NCBI RefSeq assembly: GCF_002979655.1
Contig: NZ_PCPG01000018.1
Location: 1 to 64,000 of the forward strand
Direction: 5' to 3'
DNA: 64,000 nucleotides
Origin: Microbacterium sp. MYb45
GTDB taxonomy: Bacteria; Actinomycetota; Actinomycetes; Actinomycetales; Microbacteriaceae
The translations under genes and the position numbers were made by a program. Under the pieces are notes generated by a model. It saw only the letters and a program-made list of their open reading frames with translations. It did no database searches and had not been told where the DNA came from. Within the stretch, counting starts at the first letter, position 1. Each line of letters begins with the position of its first letter. Positions 24,739 through 33,029 of this stretch are shown here, one piece after another.

Positions 24739-26220
24739 GTGGGCGTGGACGGGTTCGCGGCGGTCGACTTCGGGTTCGCGCGCGAGGTGCTGCAGCGGGG
24801 CATCGCGGCGCTGTACCTCGTCGCGTTCCTGTCGAGCCTGAACCAGTTCCGACCGCTGCTCGGTGAGCACGGTCTGCTCCCGGCGCCGGCCCTCCTCGAG
24901 TGGGTCGGCCAGAAGGCGGAGCGGCGGCGGATGCTGCATCCGACCCTGTTCTCGCGCATCCGCTACTCCGATCGCCGGCTCGTCGCGCTGTGCGTGGTGG
25001 GGATCGTGGTCGCGGCGGCGCTCGTCATCGGCATCCCGCAGTGGGGGCCGCCGTGGGTGCCGATGCTGTGCTTCCTTGCGCTGTGGCTCGGCTACATGTC
25101 GATCGTCAGCATCGGGCAGACCTTCTACTCGTTCGGCTGGGAGATGCTGCTGCTGGAGGCCGGGTTCCTCGCGGCTTTCCTCGGCTCGAACGATCAGCCG
25201 CCGCCCACGGTCGTGATCGTGCTGTTCTGGTGGCTGGTCTTCCGGCTGGAGTTCGGTGCCGGGATGATCAAGATCCGCGGCGGCCGCGAGTGGCGCGACC
25301 TGACGGCCCTCATGTACCACCACGAGACGCAGCCGATGCCGGGGCCGCTCAGTCGGCAGGCGCATCTGCTGCCGCGCTGGTTCCATCGCGGCGAGGTGGT
25401 GGGCAACCACTTCGCGCAGCTCGTGGTGCCGTTCTTCCTGTTCGCGCCGCTGCTGTCGCTGTGGGTGGATGGCCCGGTGCCGCAGATCGTGGGCGCAGTC
25501 GCGGCATCCATCGTGATCCTGACGCAGGCCTGGCTGGTGCTCACGGGGAACTTCGCGTGGCTGAACTGGGCGACGATGGTCATCGCGGTCTCGGCGATCG
25601 GGCTGCCGGGGGTGGGGGCGGCCGAGGTCGCGCCGCCGACCGACGCGCCGTGGGTCCTCTCCGGCCTCCCGCTCTTCTGGGTGATCATCACCTCGGCCGT
25701 CGGGCTGCTCTACGTCGTGGTGAGCGTGCCGGCGATGCGCAACCTGTTCGCGCGGCGGCAGCTCATGAACGCGAGCTTCAACCGCTGGCAGCTCGCCAAC
25801 GCCTACGGCGCCTTCGGCACGGTCACGAAGGAACGCATCGAGATCGTCGTCGAGGGGTCAGCCGATGAGGAGGGCGTCGAGTGGCGGGAGTATGAGTTCC
25901 GGGGCAAGCCCGGGGACGTGCGACGGATGCCGCGGCAGTTCGCGCCGTATCACCTGCGCCTCGACTGGCTGATGTGGTTCCTGCCGCTCGGGCACTCGTT
26001 CGACGACTGGTTCACGGCGTTCCTCGTCCGACTGCTCGAAGCGGATGCTCCGACACTCGCGCTGATCCGGGTCGATCCCTTCGACGGCGAGCGGCCGCGG
26101 TGGGTCCGGGCCGTTTCGTACCGCTACCGCTTCGCCACACACGCCGAGAAGCGCGCCGATGGTGTGGTCTGGGTGCGGAGCCGCCGCCGCGTGGTGCTCG
26201 GCCCGTTCGGGCTGCGGTGA
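24739..26220 (+). CDS. lipase maturation factor family membrane protein
   Basis: Protein of 493 aa (491 if the GTG at 24745 is used) with about eight membrane segments in the first 360 residues and a soluble C-terminal domain, matching the LMF1-like family. Readable conserved parts: the short segment FGAGMIKIRGGREWRDLTAL followed by MYHHETQPMP and GPLSRQAHLLPRWFHR, and the C-terminal FRGKPGDVRRMPRQFAPYHL. Bacterial members are uncharacterised; a role in folding or membrane handling of secreted enzymes is only by analogy with vertebrate LMF1. It stands alone between two hairpin repeats. Confidence 0.85.
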   Translation: MGVDGFAAVDFGFAREVLQRGIAALYLVAFLSSLNQFRPLLGEHGLLPAPALLEWVGQKAERRRMLHPTLFSRIRYSDRRLVALCVVGIVVAAALVIGIPQWGPPWVPMLCFLALWLGYMSIVSIGQTFYSFGWEMLLLEAGFLAAFLGSNDQPPPTVVIVLFWWLVFRLEFGAGMIKIRGGREWRDLTALMYHHETQPMPGPLSRQAHLLPRWFHRGEVVGNHFAQLVVPFFLFAPLLSLWVDGPVPQIVGAVAASIVILTQAWLVLTGNFAWLNWATMVIAVSAIGLPGVGAAEVAPPTDAPWVLSGLPLFWVIITSAVGLLYVVVSVPAMRNLFARRQLMNASFNRWQLANAYGAFGTVTKERIEIVVEGSADEEGVEWREYEFRGKPGDVRRMPRQFAPYHLRLDWLMWFLPLGHSFDDWFTAFLVRLLEADAPTLALIRVDPFDGERPRWVRAVSYRYRFATHAEKRADGVVWVRSRRRVVLGPFGLR

Positions 26221-26295
26221 GCGGGTGCCACCCCTACCTGCTTCGTGCAGCATCCGTGCAGCATCCGTCCCGCATCCGTCCCGCCCACCCAACGC

Positions 26296-26362
26296 GAAGG
26301 AGATCTCACGCTTCGAAGGAACCTTTCCGCACACGGCTCCTTCAGAACAGGAGATCTCCTTC
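26296..26362. repeat. hairpin repeat, copy A3
   Basis: GAAGGAGATCTC (26296-26307) is mirrored by GAGATCTCCTTC (26351-26362), with an inner CTTCGAAGGA...CTCCTTC element. It follows the lipase maturation factor gene by about 75 nt and, with copy A4, brackets the small membrane gene at 26521. Confidence 0.8.
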
Positions 26363-26520
26363 AGAACACGTGGGTCGGATCAAGCGACTCCCGCCGAGCG
26401 CGGCGCCAAGGATTGGGCTTGCCAGGCCGGGGCGCCGATTGACAACCAGATCCATAGCTCCTATAAGGGCTACATGTCCGAACCGCGAGCGTTTGTCCGA
26501 CACATGATGACTGACTTCTC

Positions 26521-26883
26521 ATGACCGAGACGAGCCAGTGGGGGGCGATCCAGCGCATGCCGCGGCGACGTTACGTCGCCGCGGGGCTCTGGGCGTTGGC
26601 TCAGATCACAGTTGCCTGCGGTGGCATCCTTCTCGTCTATCTCACTGCGATGCGAATGGATGGGTGTGCATCTTCCTGCAGGGACGATGTCGCCAACCTG
26701 GCGATCGACGGTCTGAGAGTGGCGCTCATCGTCATCCTCGTCGCACACCTCGCCCTGCTCGTCATCGCACTCATCAAGAGGAGATCGCCGCACGTGATCG
26801 GTGGTGTGGCAATCGGTCTGAGCGTCGTGGCCATCACCGTCGCTTATGTGCTCATCGTTGCCGCGTACCCGGCGCCCGCCTGA
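26521..26883 (+). CDS. small membrane protein of unknown function
   Basis: Protein of 120 aa with three predicted membrane segments (about 20-42, 66-86, 92-114). A short external loop carries DGCASSC, two cysteines that could form a disulfide. No family recognised. It resembles the protein at 50067-50399 in size, topology and the GCxxxC loop. It starts at an ATG 39 nt after an AT-rich promoter-like patch (26451-26470) and is enclosed by hairpin repeats A3 and A4, so it may be a separately acquired cassette. Confidence 0.6.
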   Translation: MTETSQWGAIQRMPRRRYVAAGLWALAQITVACGGILLVYLTAMRMDGCASSCRDDVANLAIDGLRVALIVILVAHLALLVIALIKRRSPHVIGGVAIGLSVVAITVAYVLIVAAYPAPA

Positions 26884-26886
26884 CAC

Positions 26887-26953
26887 GAAGGAGATCTCGC
26901 GCTTCGAAGGAGCCTTTCCGTAAACAGCTCCTTCAGATCGTGAGATCTCCTTC
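26887..26953. repeat. hairpin repeat, copy A4
   Basis: GAAGGAGATCTC (26887-26898) with GAGATCTCCTTC (26942-26953), and the same inner GCTTCGAAGGA...GCTCCTTC arms as copy A3. It begins 3 nt after the stop of the small membrane gene. Copies A3 and A4 are close in sequence, including the central CCTTTCCG. Confidence 0.8.
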
Positions 26954-27054
26954 ACAACGCGCGACGCGCAACGCCGAACCGCCGCCGAGCGCGGCGAAAC
27001 GCCCCGGCCGGGTCGAGTGACCCGGTCGGAGCGTCCCGTCTCGCTGGGCGAAGA

Positions 27055-27822
27055 TCAGCTGACCTTCTTTCGGTAGGCGATGATCGCGAACACGTAGGCG
27101 ACCACGAGGATGCCGACGCACCAGGCGAGGGCGACCCAGATATCGTCGCCGACGGGCTGTTCGGCGAACAGCGCCTGGATGGTGTTGACGATCGAGGTGA
27201 CCGGCTGATTCTCGGCGAACCACTGCACCGGTCCCGGCATCGTCTCGGTCGGCACGAAGGCCGAGCTGATGAACGGCAGGAAGATCAGCGGGTACGAGAA
27301 CGCGGTCGCCCCGTCGATCGTCTTCGCGCTGAGCCCCGCGATGATCGCGAGCCACGTGAGGGCCAGGGTGAACAGCATCAGGATGCCGATGACTCCGAGC
27401 CAGGCGAGCGGGCTCGCCCCGGTGCGGAACCCCATCAGGAATCCGACGCCGAAGATGATCGCCAGGGTGATGGCGTTCGCCGTCAGTGACGTCAGCACGT
27501 GGGCCCACAGCACGCTCGATCGGGCGATCGGCATGGAGTGGAACCGCTCGAAGATTCCGCTCTGCAGGTCGTTGAACAGTCGGAACGCCGTGTACGCGAT
27601 GCCGGATGCGACCGCGATCAGCAGGATGCCGGGGAGCAGGTAGTTCACGTAGTTCTCGGCGCCGGTGCTCTGCTGCAGTGCTCCGCCGAAGACGTACACG
27701 AACAGGAGCATCAGCGCGATCGGGGTGACCGCCGTGGTGATGATCGTGTCGGGGCTGCGGAAGATGTGCCGCATGGAGCGGCCGGTGAGTGTCGCCGTAT
27801 CGGCGGCGAAGTGCGTGCTCAT
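27055..27822 (-). CDS. ABC-2 type exporter permease (DrrB-like)
   Basis: Membrane subunit of 255 aa with six spans, DrrB/ABC-2 type, starting MSTHFAADTATLTGRSMRHI. The typical segment FERFHSMPIARSSVLWAHVL precedes the central spans. Its ATG overlaps the ATPase stop (ATGA at 27819-27822). It ends the operon PadR, DUF1048, ATPase, permease. Such exporters often pump lipophilic drugs; substrate here unknown. Confidence 0.88.
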   Translation of the reverse strand: MSTHFAADTATLTGRSMRHIFRSPDTIITTAVTPIALMLLFVYVFGGALQQSTGAENYVNYLLPGILLIAVASGIAYTAFRLFNDLQSGIFERFHSMPIARSSVLWAHVLTSLTANAITLAIIFGVGFLMGFRTGASPLAWLGVIGILMLFTLALTWLAIIAGLSAKTIDGATAFSYPLIFLPFISSAFVPTETMPGPVQWFAENQPVTSIVNTIQALFAEQPVGDDIWVALAWCVGILVVAYVFAIIAYRKKVS

Positions 27823-28595
27823 GCTGCGTTCTCCTTTCCGGGGGCCTGGGGGCCGATGAGGGTGAGGAAGATCTCCTCGAGGGTGGGCTGCTTCTCGACG
27901 TACTCGACCTTGGCGGCCGGCAGCAGGCGCTTGAGGCCGGCGAGCGTGTCGTTGGCGATGATGCGGCCCTCGTGCAGGATCGCGATGCGGTCGGCCAGCT
28001 GCTCCGCCTCGTCGAGGTACTGCGTGGTGAGCAGCACCGTGGTGCCGGTGTTCGCGAGTTCCTTGACCACGTCCCACACCTCGATGCGGGCTTCGGGGTC
28101 GAGGCCGGTGGTCGGCTCGTCGAGGTAGATGACCTCGGGGTGACCGACCAGGCTCATCGCGATGTCGAGCCGGCGACGCATGCCGCCGGAGTAGGTGCCG
28201 GCCTTGCGGGCTCCGGCATCCGTCAGGCGGAACTTCGCCAGCAGGTCGTCGGCGATGTTCCCGGCGTCGGGCAGGTGCCGCAGCTTTGCGACGAGCACGA
28301 GGTTCTCGCGTCCGGTGAGGATCTCGTCGACCGCGGCGAACTGCCCGGTGAGGCTGATCACCTCGCGGACGCCGACGGGGTTCGCGGCGACATCCACTCC
28401 CTGCACGGTCGCCGTACCGGCATCCGCCTTCAGCAGGGTGGAGAGGATGCGTACCACCGTGGTCTTGCCGGCGCCGTTCGAGCCGAGGAGGGCGAAGATG
28501 CTGCCCTTCTCGACCTCGAAGTCGACGCCGCGCAGCACGTGCAGATCTTTGTAGGACTTCTCGATGCCGCGCACCGAGATGGCTGCATTCGTCAT
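27819..28595 (-). CDS. ABC exporter ATPase (DrrA-like)
   Basis: ATPase of 258 aa. Walker A ALLGSNGAGKTTVVRIL, signature TYSGGMRRRLDIAMSL, Walker B EVIYLDEPTTGLDPEA and H-loop TTQYLDEAEQLADRI are the DrrA-type set (daunorubicin resistance family). The start overlaps the stop of the DUF1048 gene. It works with the ABC-2 permease encoded immediately downstream. Confidence 0.92.
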   Translation of the reverse strand: MTNAAISVRGIEKSYKDLHVLRGVDFEVEKGSIFALLGSNGAGKTTVVRILSTLLKADAGTATVQGVDVAANPVGVREVISLTGQFAAVDEILTGRENLVLVAKLRHLPDAGNIADDLLAKFRLTDAGARKAGTYSGGMRRRLDIAMSLVGHPEVIYLDEPTTGLDPEARIEVWDVVKELANTGTTVLLTTQYLDEAEQLADRIAILHEGRIIANDTLAGLKRLLPAAKVEYVEKQPTLEEIFLTLIGPQAPGKENAA

Positions 28596-28963
28596 GACTC
28601 CTCCTCCTTCTTCTTCGCGTCGTCGAATGCCTTGATGAGGCGCGAGCGCTCCTTGTCGATCCATTGGCGTCCGCCGTACGCGGCGGCGTAGTTCTCGGCG
28701 AACTCGACCGGGTCGTCGCCGACGATGGCGCTGACCGGGGTGCCGTCGAGCGCGGCGCGCTCCCACAGGTCGGCGATGTCGAGGAACATCTTCACGATGG
28801 TGTCGCCGTCGGTGACGCCGCCGTAGTACATGTTGTAGCGCTGCTGCGCCTTCGCGACCTCGCGGTACGGCTCGGGGAGGGCGTTGATGCGGGCCTGCGC
28901 CTGCTTGTAGAGCTTCTTCTCTTCGAGGGATCCGGTGATCGCTTCGATCCACTTCGCGGCCAT
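28592..28963 (-). CDS. DUF1048 family protein
   Basis: Soluble helical protein of 123 aa, rich in charged residues, with the segment ALPEPYREVAKAQQRYNMYYG characteristic of DUF1048 proteins. These are regularly encoded between a PadR regulator and a DrrAB-like exporter, exactly as here, but their role is not known. It overlaps the ATPase start by 4 nt and lies 2 nt after the PadR stop. Confidence 0.8.
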   Translation of the reverse strand: MAAKWIEAITGSLEEKKLYKQAQARINALPEPYREVAKAQQRYNMYYGGVTDGDTIVKMFLDIADLWERAALDGTPVSAIVGDDPVEFAENYAAAYGGRQWIDKERSRLIKAFDDAKKKEEES

Positions 28964-28965
28964 GG

Positions 28966-29310
28966 TCAGTTCTCCTTGTTGTCGGTGTTGCGCTTTTCCA
29001 GCTGTTCGATGTGCGTCTTGAGGAAGCTCCAGGTGGTCCAGAACTCCCCGAGCTCCTGCCGGCCCTGTGCGTTCAGGGTGTACACCTTGCGGGGCGGACC
29101 CTTCTCGCTCGGGACCTTCTCGACGTCGACGAGGTTCTTCTGCTCGATGCGCACCAGGAGTGCGTAGATCGTGCCCTCGGCGATGTCGGTGAATCCGTGG
29201 TCGCGGATGCGTGTGGTGATCTCGTACCCGTACGCCGGCTGCTCGGCGAGGAGGGCCAGAACGATGCCCTCCAGAGTGCCCTTGAGCATCTCGGTCATCT
29301 GCTTGCCCAT
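28966..29310 (-). CDS. PadR family transcriptional regulator
   Basis: Repressor of 114 aa. The winged-helix domain reads GIVLALLAEQPAYGYEITTR and GTIYALLVRIEQKNLVDVEK, followed by the PadR RKVYTLNAQGR wing. The ATG at 29310 has AGGAGG upstream; the extension to 29394 runs through the operator. It is first in its operon and likely represses it from the inverted repeat at 29334-29379 until a drug-like ligand binds. Confidence 0.9.
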   Translation of the reverse strand: MGKQMTEMLKGTLEGIVLALLAEQPAYGYEITTRIRDHGFTDIAEGTIYALLVRIEQKNLVDVEKVPSEKGPPRKVYTLNAQGRQELGEFWTTWSFLKTHIEQLEKRNTDNKEN

Positions 29311-29333
29311 CAGGTCCTCCTTTCGTTTCGGTT

Positions 29334-29379
29334 GGTACTCAGTGTTGCTGGGTACCGGTACAAAGTAACACTGAGTACC
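29334..29379. promoter_or_regulatory. PadR operator region
   Basis: 16-bp inverted repeat GGTACTCAGTGTTGCT / AGTAACACTGAGTACC with one mismatch, around a 14-bp centre. GTACCGGTAC palindromes at 29352 and 29375 are interleaved. It ends 24 bp before the padR start codon. Confidence 0.65.
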
Positions 29380-29483
29380 GGTACTTAGCAACACCGAATA
29401 CCGAACTTTTCGGAGAGGTTCGGGAGGGGTTTCCGGGCGCGCGGGAACGACCGCCGGCGGACCGGCGGGGAGAGAGCCTGCTG

Positions 29484-30257
29484 CTACGGGAACATGCGGC
29501 GGAGCAGCGACAGATCATCGTCGCTCAGCGCCTGCGTGATCACGGCCGCCGTCTCCGGGGGCATGTCCTTCTCCAGGCGCTGCCACAGGAACCGCGCGGC
29601 ACCCAGGTCTGCGGTGGCGACGGCGGTCGAGAACGCCGCCACACCGTCGTAGTACGGGATGGTCGACGACCCGGGTGCGGCGTTGTACGGCGAGTAGATG
29701 TCGACGAACGGAAGCGTCGGATCCGGGCGCAGGTAGAGGACGTCCCCGGGTGCGATCGGCTCAAAGCCGCGCACATGGTTGAAGCTGCCGACGGTGACGT
29801 AGTCGACGCAGAAGCGCTCGCCGATCGCGATGAGGCTGTCGCCGGCCTGCACCTCGTAGGAGAAGATCTCGCCAGCGGCATCGAGGGTCACGGGTCCGCT
29901 CGCCAGCTCCGACTCGCCCATCTCGACGAGTTCGCCCAGGAGCTTGGCATGCATCGTTTCGCCGTCGTCGCTCCCGATGTTGATGAACGCATTGGTGGTG
30001 CAGTCACCGGGACCGCCGGCGGGAACGCTGATGCCGTCGCCGAGGGAGACGAGGCTCTCTTGGGCCGGATCCTCGGGCGCCGGCGTCGGGGCCGTCGATG
30101 GTTCGGCGGCGAAGCGCTCCGACGCCCAGGAGGCGACGCCGAACACCGCGGGGGCGGCGCTGACCACGGCAGGGGCCGCGGCGGCGAACAGCCCGGCGAC
30201 GGCCACGACGACGACGGCGGTGGTGATCTTGGTGGAGCGTTTCATCCTCGTCAGCAT
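29484..30257 (-). CDS. secreted or membrane-anchored LysM-domain protein
   Basis: Protein of 257 aa with an N-terminal hydrophobic segment (residues 10-35) that may be a signal peptide or anchor, a Pro/Thr/Glu-rich linker, and a LysM-like module near residues 130-175 (SYEVQAGDSLIAIGERF ... IAPGDVLYLRP). LysM modules bind peptidoglycan. The C-terminal 80 residues are unrecognised. ATGs at 30257 and 30245 are both possible. It lies between the PadR operator and a two-component system on the same strand and may belong to either unit or neither. Confidence 0.65.
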   Translation of the reverse strand: MLTRMKRSTKITTAVVVVAVAGLFAAAAPAVVSAAPAVFGVASWASERFAAEPSTAPTPAPEDPAQESLVSLGDGISVPAGGPGDCTTNAFINIGSDDGETMHAKLLGELVEMGESELASGPVTLDAAGEIFSYEVQAGDSLIAIGERFCVDYVTVGSFNHVRGFEPIAPGDVLYLRPDPTLPFVDIYSPYNAAPGSSTIPYYDGVAAFSTAVATADLGAARFLWQRLEKDMPPETAAVITQALSDDDLSLLRRMFP

Positions 30258-30294
30258 GGCATCGAAGCGCGCCTGAGCGCCAGGGCGGATGCCG

Positions 30295-30933
30295 TCAGGT
30301 GCGGAGGTACGCGAGCACGGCCAGCACGCGCCGGTGCCCGCTGTCGCTGGACGCGAGCCCGAGCTTGCCGAAGATGTTGCCGATGTGTTTGCTCACCGCG
30401 GTCTCGGTCACGAAGAGTCGCCCGGCGATGGTGCCGTTGTCGAGCCCCTCGGCCATGAGCCCGAGCACCTCGCGCTCGCGCGGGGTGAGCGTCTGCACCG
30501 GATCGTCGGCGCGACGGCGGCTCATCAGCTGCGAGATGACCTCGGGGTCCATCACCGTGCCCCCGGCGGCCACGCGGTTGAGGGCGTCGATGAACGAGGC
30601 GACCTTGCCCACGCGCTCCTTCAAGAGGTAGCCGAGACCGTCGGCGCCGGCTGCGAGGAGTTCGCCGGCATAGCGGTCCTCGACATAGGCCGACAGCACC
30701 AGCACGGGGAAGCCGGGTCGGCGGGCGCGCGCCTCGGCGGCGGCCTTCAACCCCTCGCTCGTGAAGGTCGGCGGCATCCGCACGTCGACCACCGCGGCAT
30801 CCGCCTCGTCGAGTCGCTCCAGGAACCCCTCGGCGTTGTCGACGGCGGCCACCACGTCGAAGCCCTCGCTGCGCAGCAGCAGTGCCAGGCCCTCGCGAAG
30901 GAGGGTGTCGTCCTCGGCGATCACGATCCGCAT
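30295..30933 (-). CDS. NarL/LuxR family response regulator
   Basis: Response regulator of 212 aa. The receiver domain begins MRIVIAEDDTLLREGLALLL, with the phosphoacceptor Asp50 in VVDVRMPP. The C-terminal LuxR HTH (about 150-195) reads LTPREREVLGLMAEGLDNGT and TAVSKHIGNIFGKLG. It overlaps the kinase gene by 13 nt. The adjacent divergent ABC pair is a likely target. Confidence 0.92.
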   Translation of the reverse strand: MRIVIAEDDTLLREGLALLLRSEGFDVVAAVDNAEGFLERLDEADAAVVDVRMPPTFTSEGLKAAAEARARRPGFPVLVLSAYVEDRYAGELLAAGADGLGYLLKERVGKVASFIDALNRVAAGGTVMDPEVISQLMSRRRADDPVQTLTPREREVLGLMAEGLDNGTIAGRLFVTETAVSKHIGNIFGKLGLASSDSGHRRVLAVLAYLRT

Positions 30934-32138
30934 GGCAGCTCCGCTCTCAGGATGGTGGGCCCGCCGGCCGGGCTCGTGAGCTCCAGCGTGCCCTCGAAGG
31001 CTTCGATGCGACGACGGATGCCGGCGATACCGCCGCCCGGACGCTCCACGGCTCCGCCCCCGCCGTCGTCCTCGACCGTGATGAGCAGCACCTCACCTTC
31101 GCGGGCGACCTCGACGCTCGCCCGCGTCGCCGCGCTGTACTTGCTGACGTTGGTGAGGGCCTCGGCCACGACGAAGTAGCTGGCCGACTCGACCGCCGCC
31201 GGCACACGTCCGACATCGGCCGCCTCGATCGTGCAGGGAACGACGCTGCGCCCGGCGAGCGAGGCCAGCGCGCCTTCCAGCCCGAGCTCGTCGAGGATCG
31301 GCGGGTAGATGTCGTGCACGGTGCGGCGGAGTCCGGCGAGCGCATCGGTCGCGGCATCCTGCGCTCGCCGCAGCGGTTCGAGCACGTCGCCCCCGGTCTC
31401 CTGCGCCCGCTCGGCGATCCCGAGCATCATGACGACGTTCACCAGGCGGTTCTGGGCCCCGTCGTGCAGGTCGCGCTCGATGCGGCGGAGTTCGGCGGCG
31501 TGCGCGTCGAGGGCGGCGGCCCGGCTGAGCGTGAGGGCGTCGACTCGGGCGGCGAGGCGCGACTTCTCGGGAGTCGTGAGCAGCTGGGCGGAGACGAACG
31601 AGACCAGCCGCGCGACGGCCGGGATCAGGAAGACCGCGAGGAGTGCGTAGGCCAGAGCGACGAGCGGCATCGTCGCCGCGAGCTCCCACGACGTGACCGG
31701 ATACACGGAGCTGACGGGGTCGTCGGCGGGCGCGAACTGCCAGTAGTAGGTGATGGCGAGCGAGTTGACCGCCGCTACCGGGAGCGAGATCGTCAGCATG
31801 GAGAGGAACAGCACGGGGATCCCCTGCACCGCCAGCCACAGGAGGTCGCGACCCGTGGCGCGCGAGAACGCGAAGCGCAGACGGTCGTCGATGGTCGATG
31901 CGGGCGGCAGCACGTGGCCGATCGGCGGCAGCTCCTCGCCTCGGTAGGCGCCGACGCGACGGCGGTTCACATCCGTCCACCCGTGCAGGCCGCGGACCGC
32001 CTCGGGCATCAGCAGCACGCCGCCGGTGATGATCATGAGCGGGAGCAGGGCGAGCCCGAGGCTGAGGAACACCACGGACGCGATCGAGACTCCGGCCTCG
32101 ACGGCCAGGTATCCCCAGGCGCGCAGCCAGCGTCGCAT
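30921..32138 (-). CDS. sensor histidine kinase (HisKA_3 type)
   Basis: Membrane sensor kinase of 405 aa. Four hydrophobic segments in the first 190 residues form an intramembrane-type sensor. The phosphoacceptor is His in IERDLHDGAQNRLVNVV (about residue 225), and the ATP-binding part has EALTNVSKYS and VEDDGGGG. The ATG at 32138 follows AAGGACGG; an upstream ATG at 32186 is less likely. It pairs with the response regulator and faces a MacB-like ABC transporter, an arrangement typical of envelope-stress or peptide-antibiotic sensing. Confidence 0.9.
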   Translation of the reverse strand: MRRWLRAWGYLAVEAGVSIASVVFLSLGLALLPLMIITGGVLLMPEAVRGLHGWTDVNRRRVGAYRGEELPPIGHVLPPASTIDDRLRFAFSRATGRDLLWLAVQGIPVLFLSMLTISLPVAAVNSLAITYYWQFAPADDPVSSVYPVTSWELAATMPLVALAYALLAVFLIPAVARLVSFVSAQLLTTPEKSRLAARVDALTLSRAAALDAHAAELRRIERDLHDGAQNRLVNVVMMLGIAERAQETGGDVLEPLRRAQDAATDALAGLRRTVHDIYPPILDELGLEGALASLAGRSVVPCTIEAADVGRVPAAVESASYFVVAEALTNVSKYSAATRASVEVAREGEVLLITVEDDGGGGAVERPGGGIAGIRRRIEAFEGTLELTSPAGGPTILRAELPCGS

Positions 32139-32261
32139 CCGTCCGTCCTTCACTCTCACAGTCTGCCGGAGGGGTCGGCCGAGCACGGTATAGCCAGCAC
32201 CACCATCGATGCGGCAGCGGGCGGGATGGGATGCCGGATCGGCCGTCCCTAGCGTCGAATC

Positions 32262-33029
32262 ATGACCTCCACACCACTCGCCCCCGCCGTCGATGCGGGC
32301 CCCGCCGAAGCGCTGCGCCTGCAGTCCGTCGTCAAGACCTACGGCGCAGGCGCCAGCCGCGTCACCGCCCTCCGCGGCGTGAACCTCGCCATCGCGAAGG
32401 GCACCTTAACCGCGATCATGGGCCCCTCCGGCTCGGGCAAGAGCACGTTGCTGCACAGTGCTGCGGGACTCGACCGGCCCAGCAGCGGCACCGTCCACCT
32501 CGGCGGAACCGAGATCTCGAGCCTGAAGGCACGTCAACTCACCGCCTTCCGGCGCGACCACGTGGGCTTCGTGTTCCAGGCATACAACCTGCTGCCGGCC
32601 CTGAACGTCGAGGACAACATCACCCTCCCGCTGCGGCTCGGCGGCCGGAGCCTCGAGGCGCGGTGGCTCGACTTCCTGCTCGACGCGGTGGGGCTCGCGG
32701 AGTTCCGTCACCGCCGCCCCTCCGAACTCTCCGGTGGCCAGCAGCAGCGGGTGGCGATCGCGCGCGCCCTCATCACCCGACCGCACGTGGTGTTCGGCGA
32801 CGAGCCGACCGGCGCGCTCGACTCGCGCTCGGGCAAGCAGGTGCTCGACCTGCTCGCGCACACGGCGCGGGAGCTGAACCAGACCGTCGTGGTCGTGACG
32901 CACGACCCCGTCGTGGCATCGCACGCCGATCGCGTGATCTTCCTCGCCGACGGCGCCTTCGCGGGCTACCTCGACGGCGCCGACCCCGCGCAGATCAACG
33001 ACCGCATGAGCGCATTGGGGGAGTGGTGA
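32262..33029 (+). CDS. ABC transporter ATPase (MacB/LolD-like)
   Basis: ATPase of 255 aa. Walker A IMGPSGSGKSTLLHSAAGLD, signature ELSGGQQQRVAIARAL, Walker B HVVFGDEPTGALDS and H-loop VVVTHDPVVASHADRVI are the MacB-type set. Its stop overlaps the start of the large permease (ATGA at 33029). It is divergent from the two-component system genes. Confidence 0.93.
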   Translation: MTSTPLAPAVDAGPAEALRLQSVVKTYGAGASRVTALRGVNLAIAKGTLTAIMGPSGSGKSTLLHSAAGLDRPSSGTVHLGGTEISSLKARQLTAFRRDHVGFVFQAYNLLPALNVEDNITLPLRLGGRSLEARWLDFLLDAVGLAEFRHRRPSELSGGQQQRVAIARALITRPHVVFGDEPTGALDSRSGKQVLDLLAHTARELNQTVVVVTHDPVVASHADRVIFLADGAFAGYLDGADPAQINDRMSALGEW

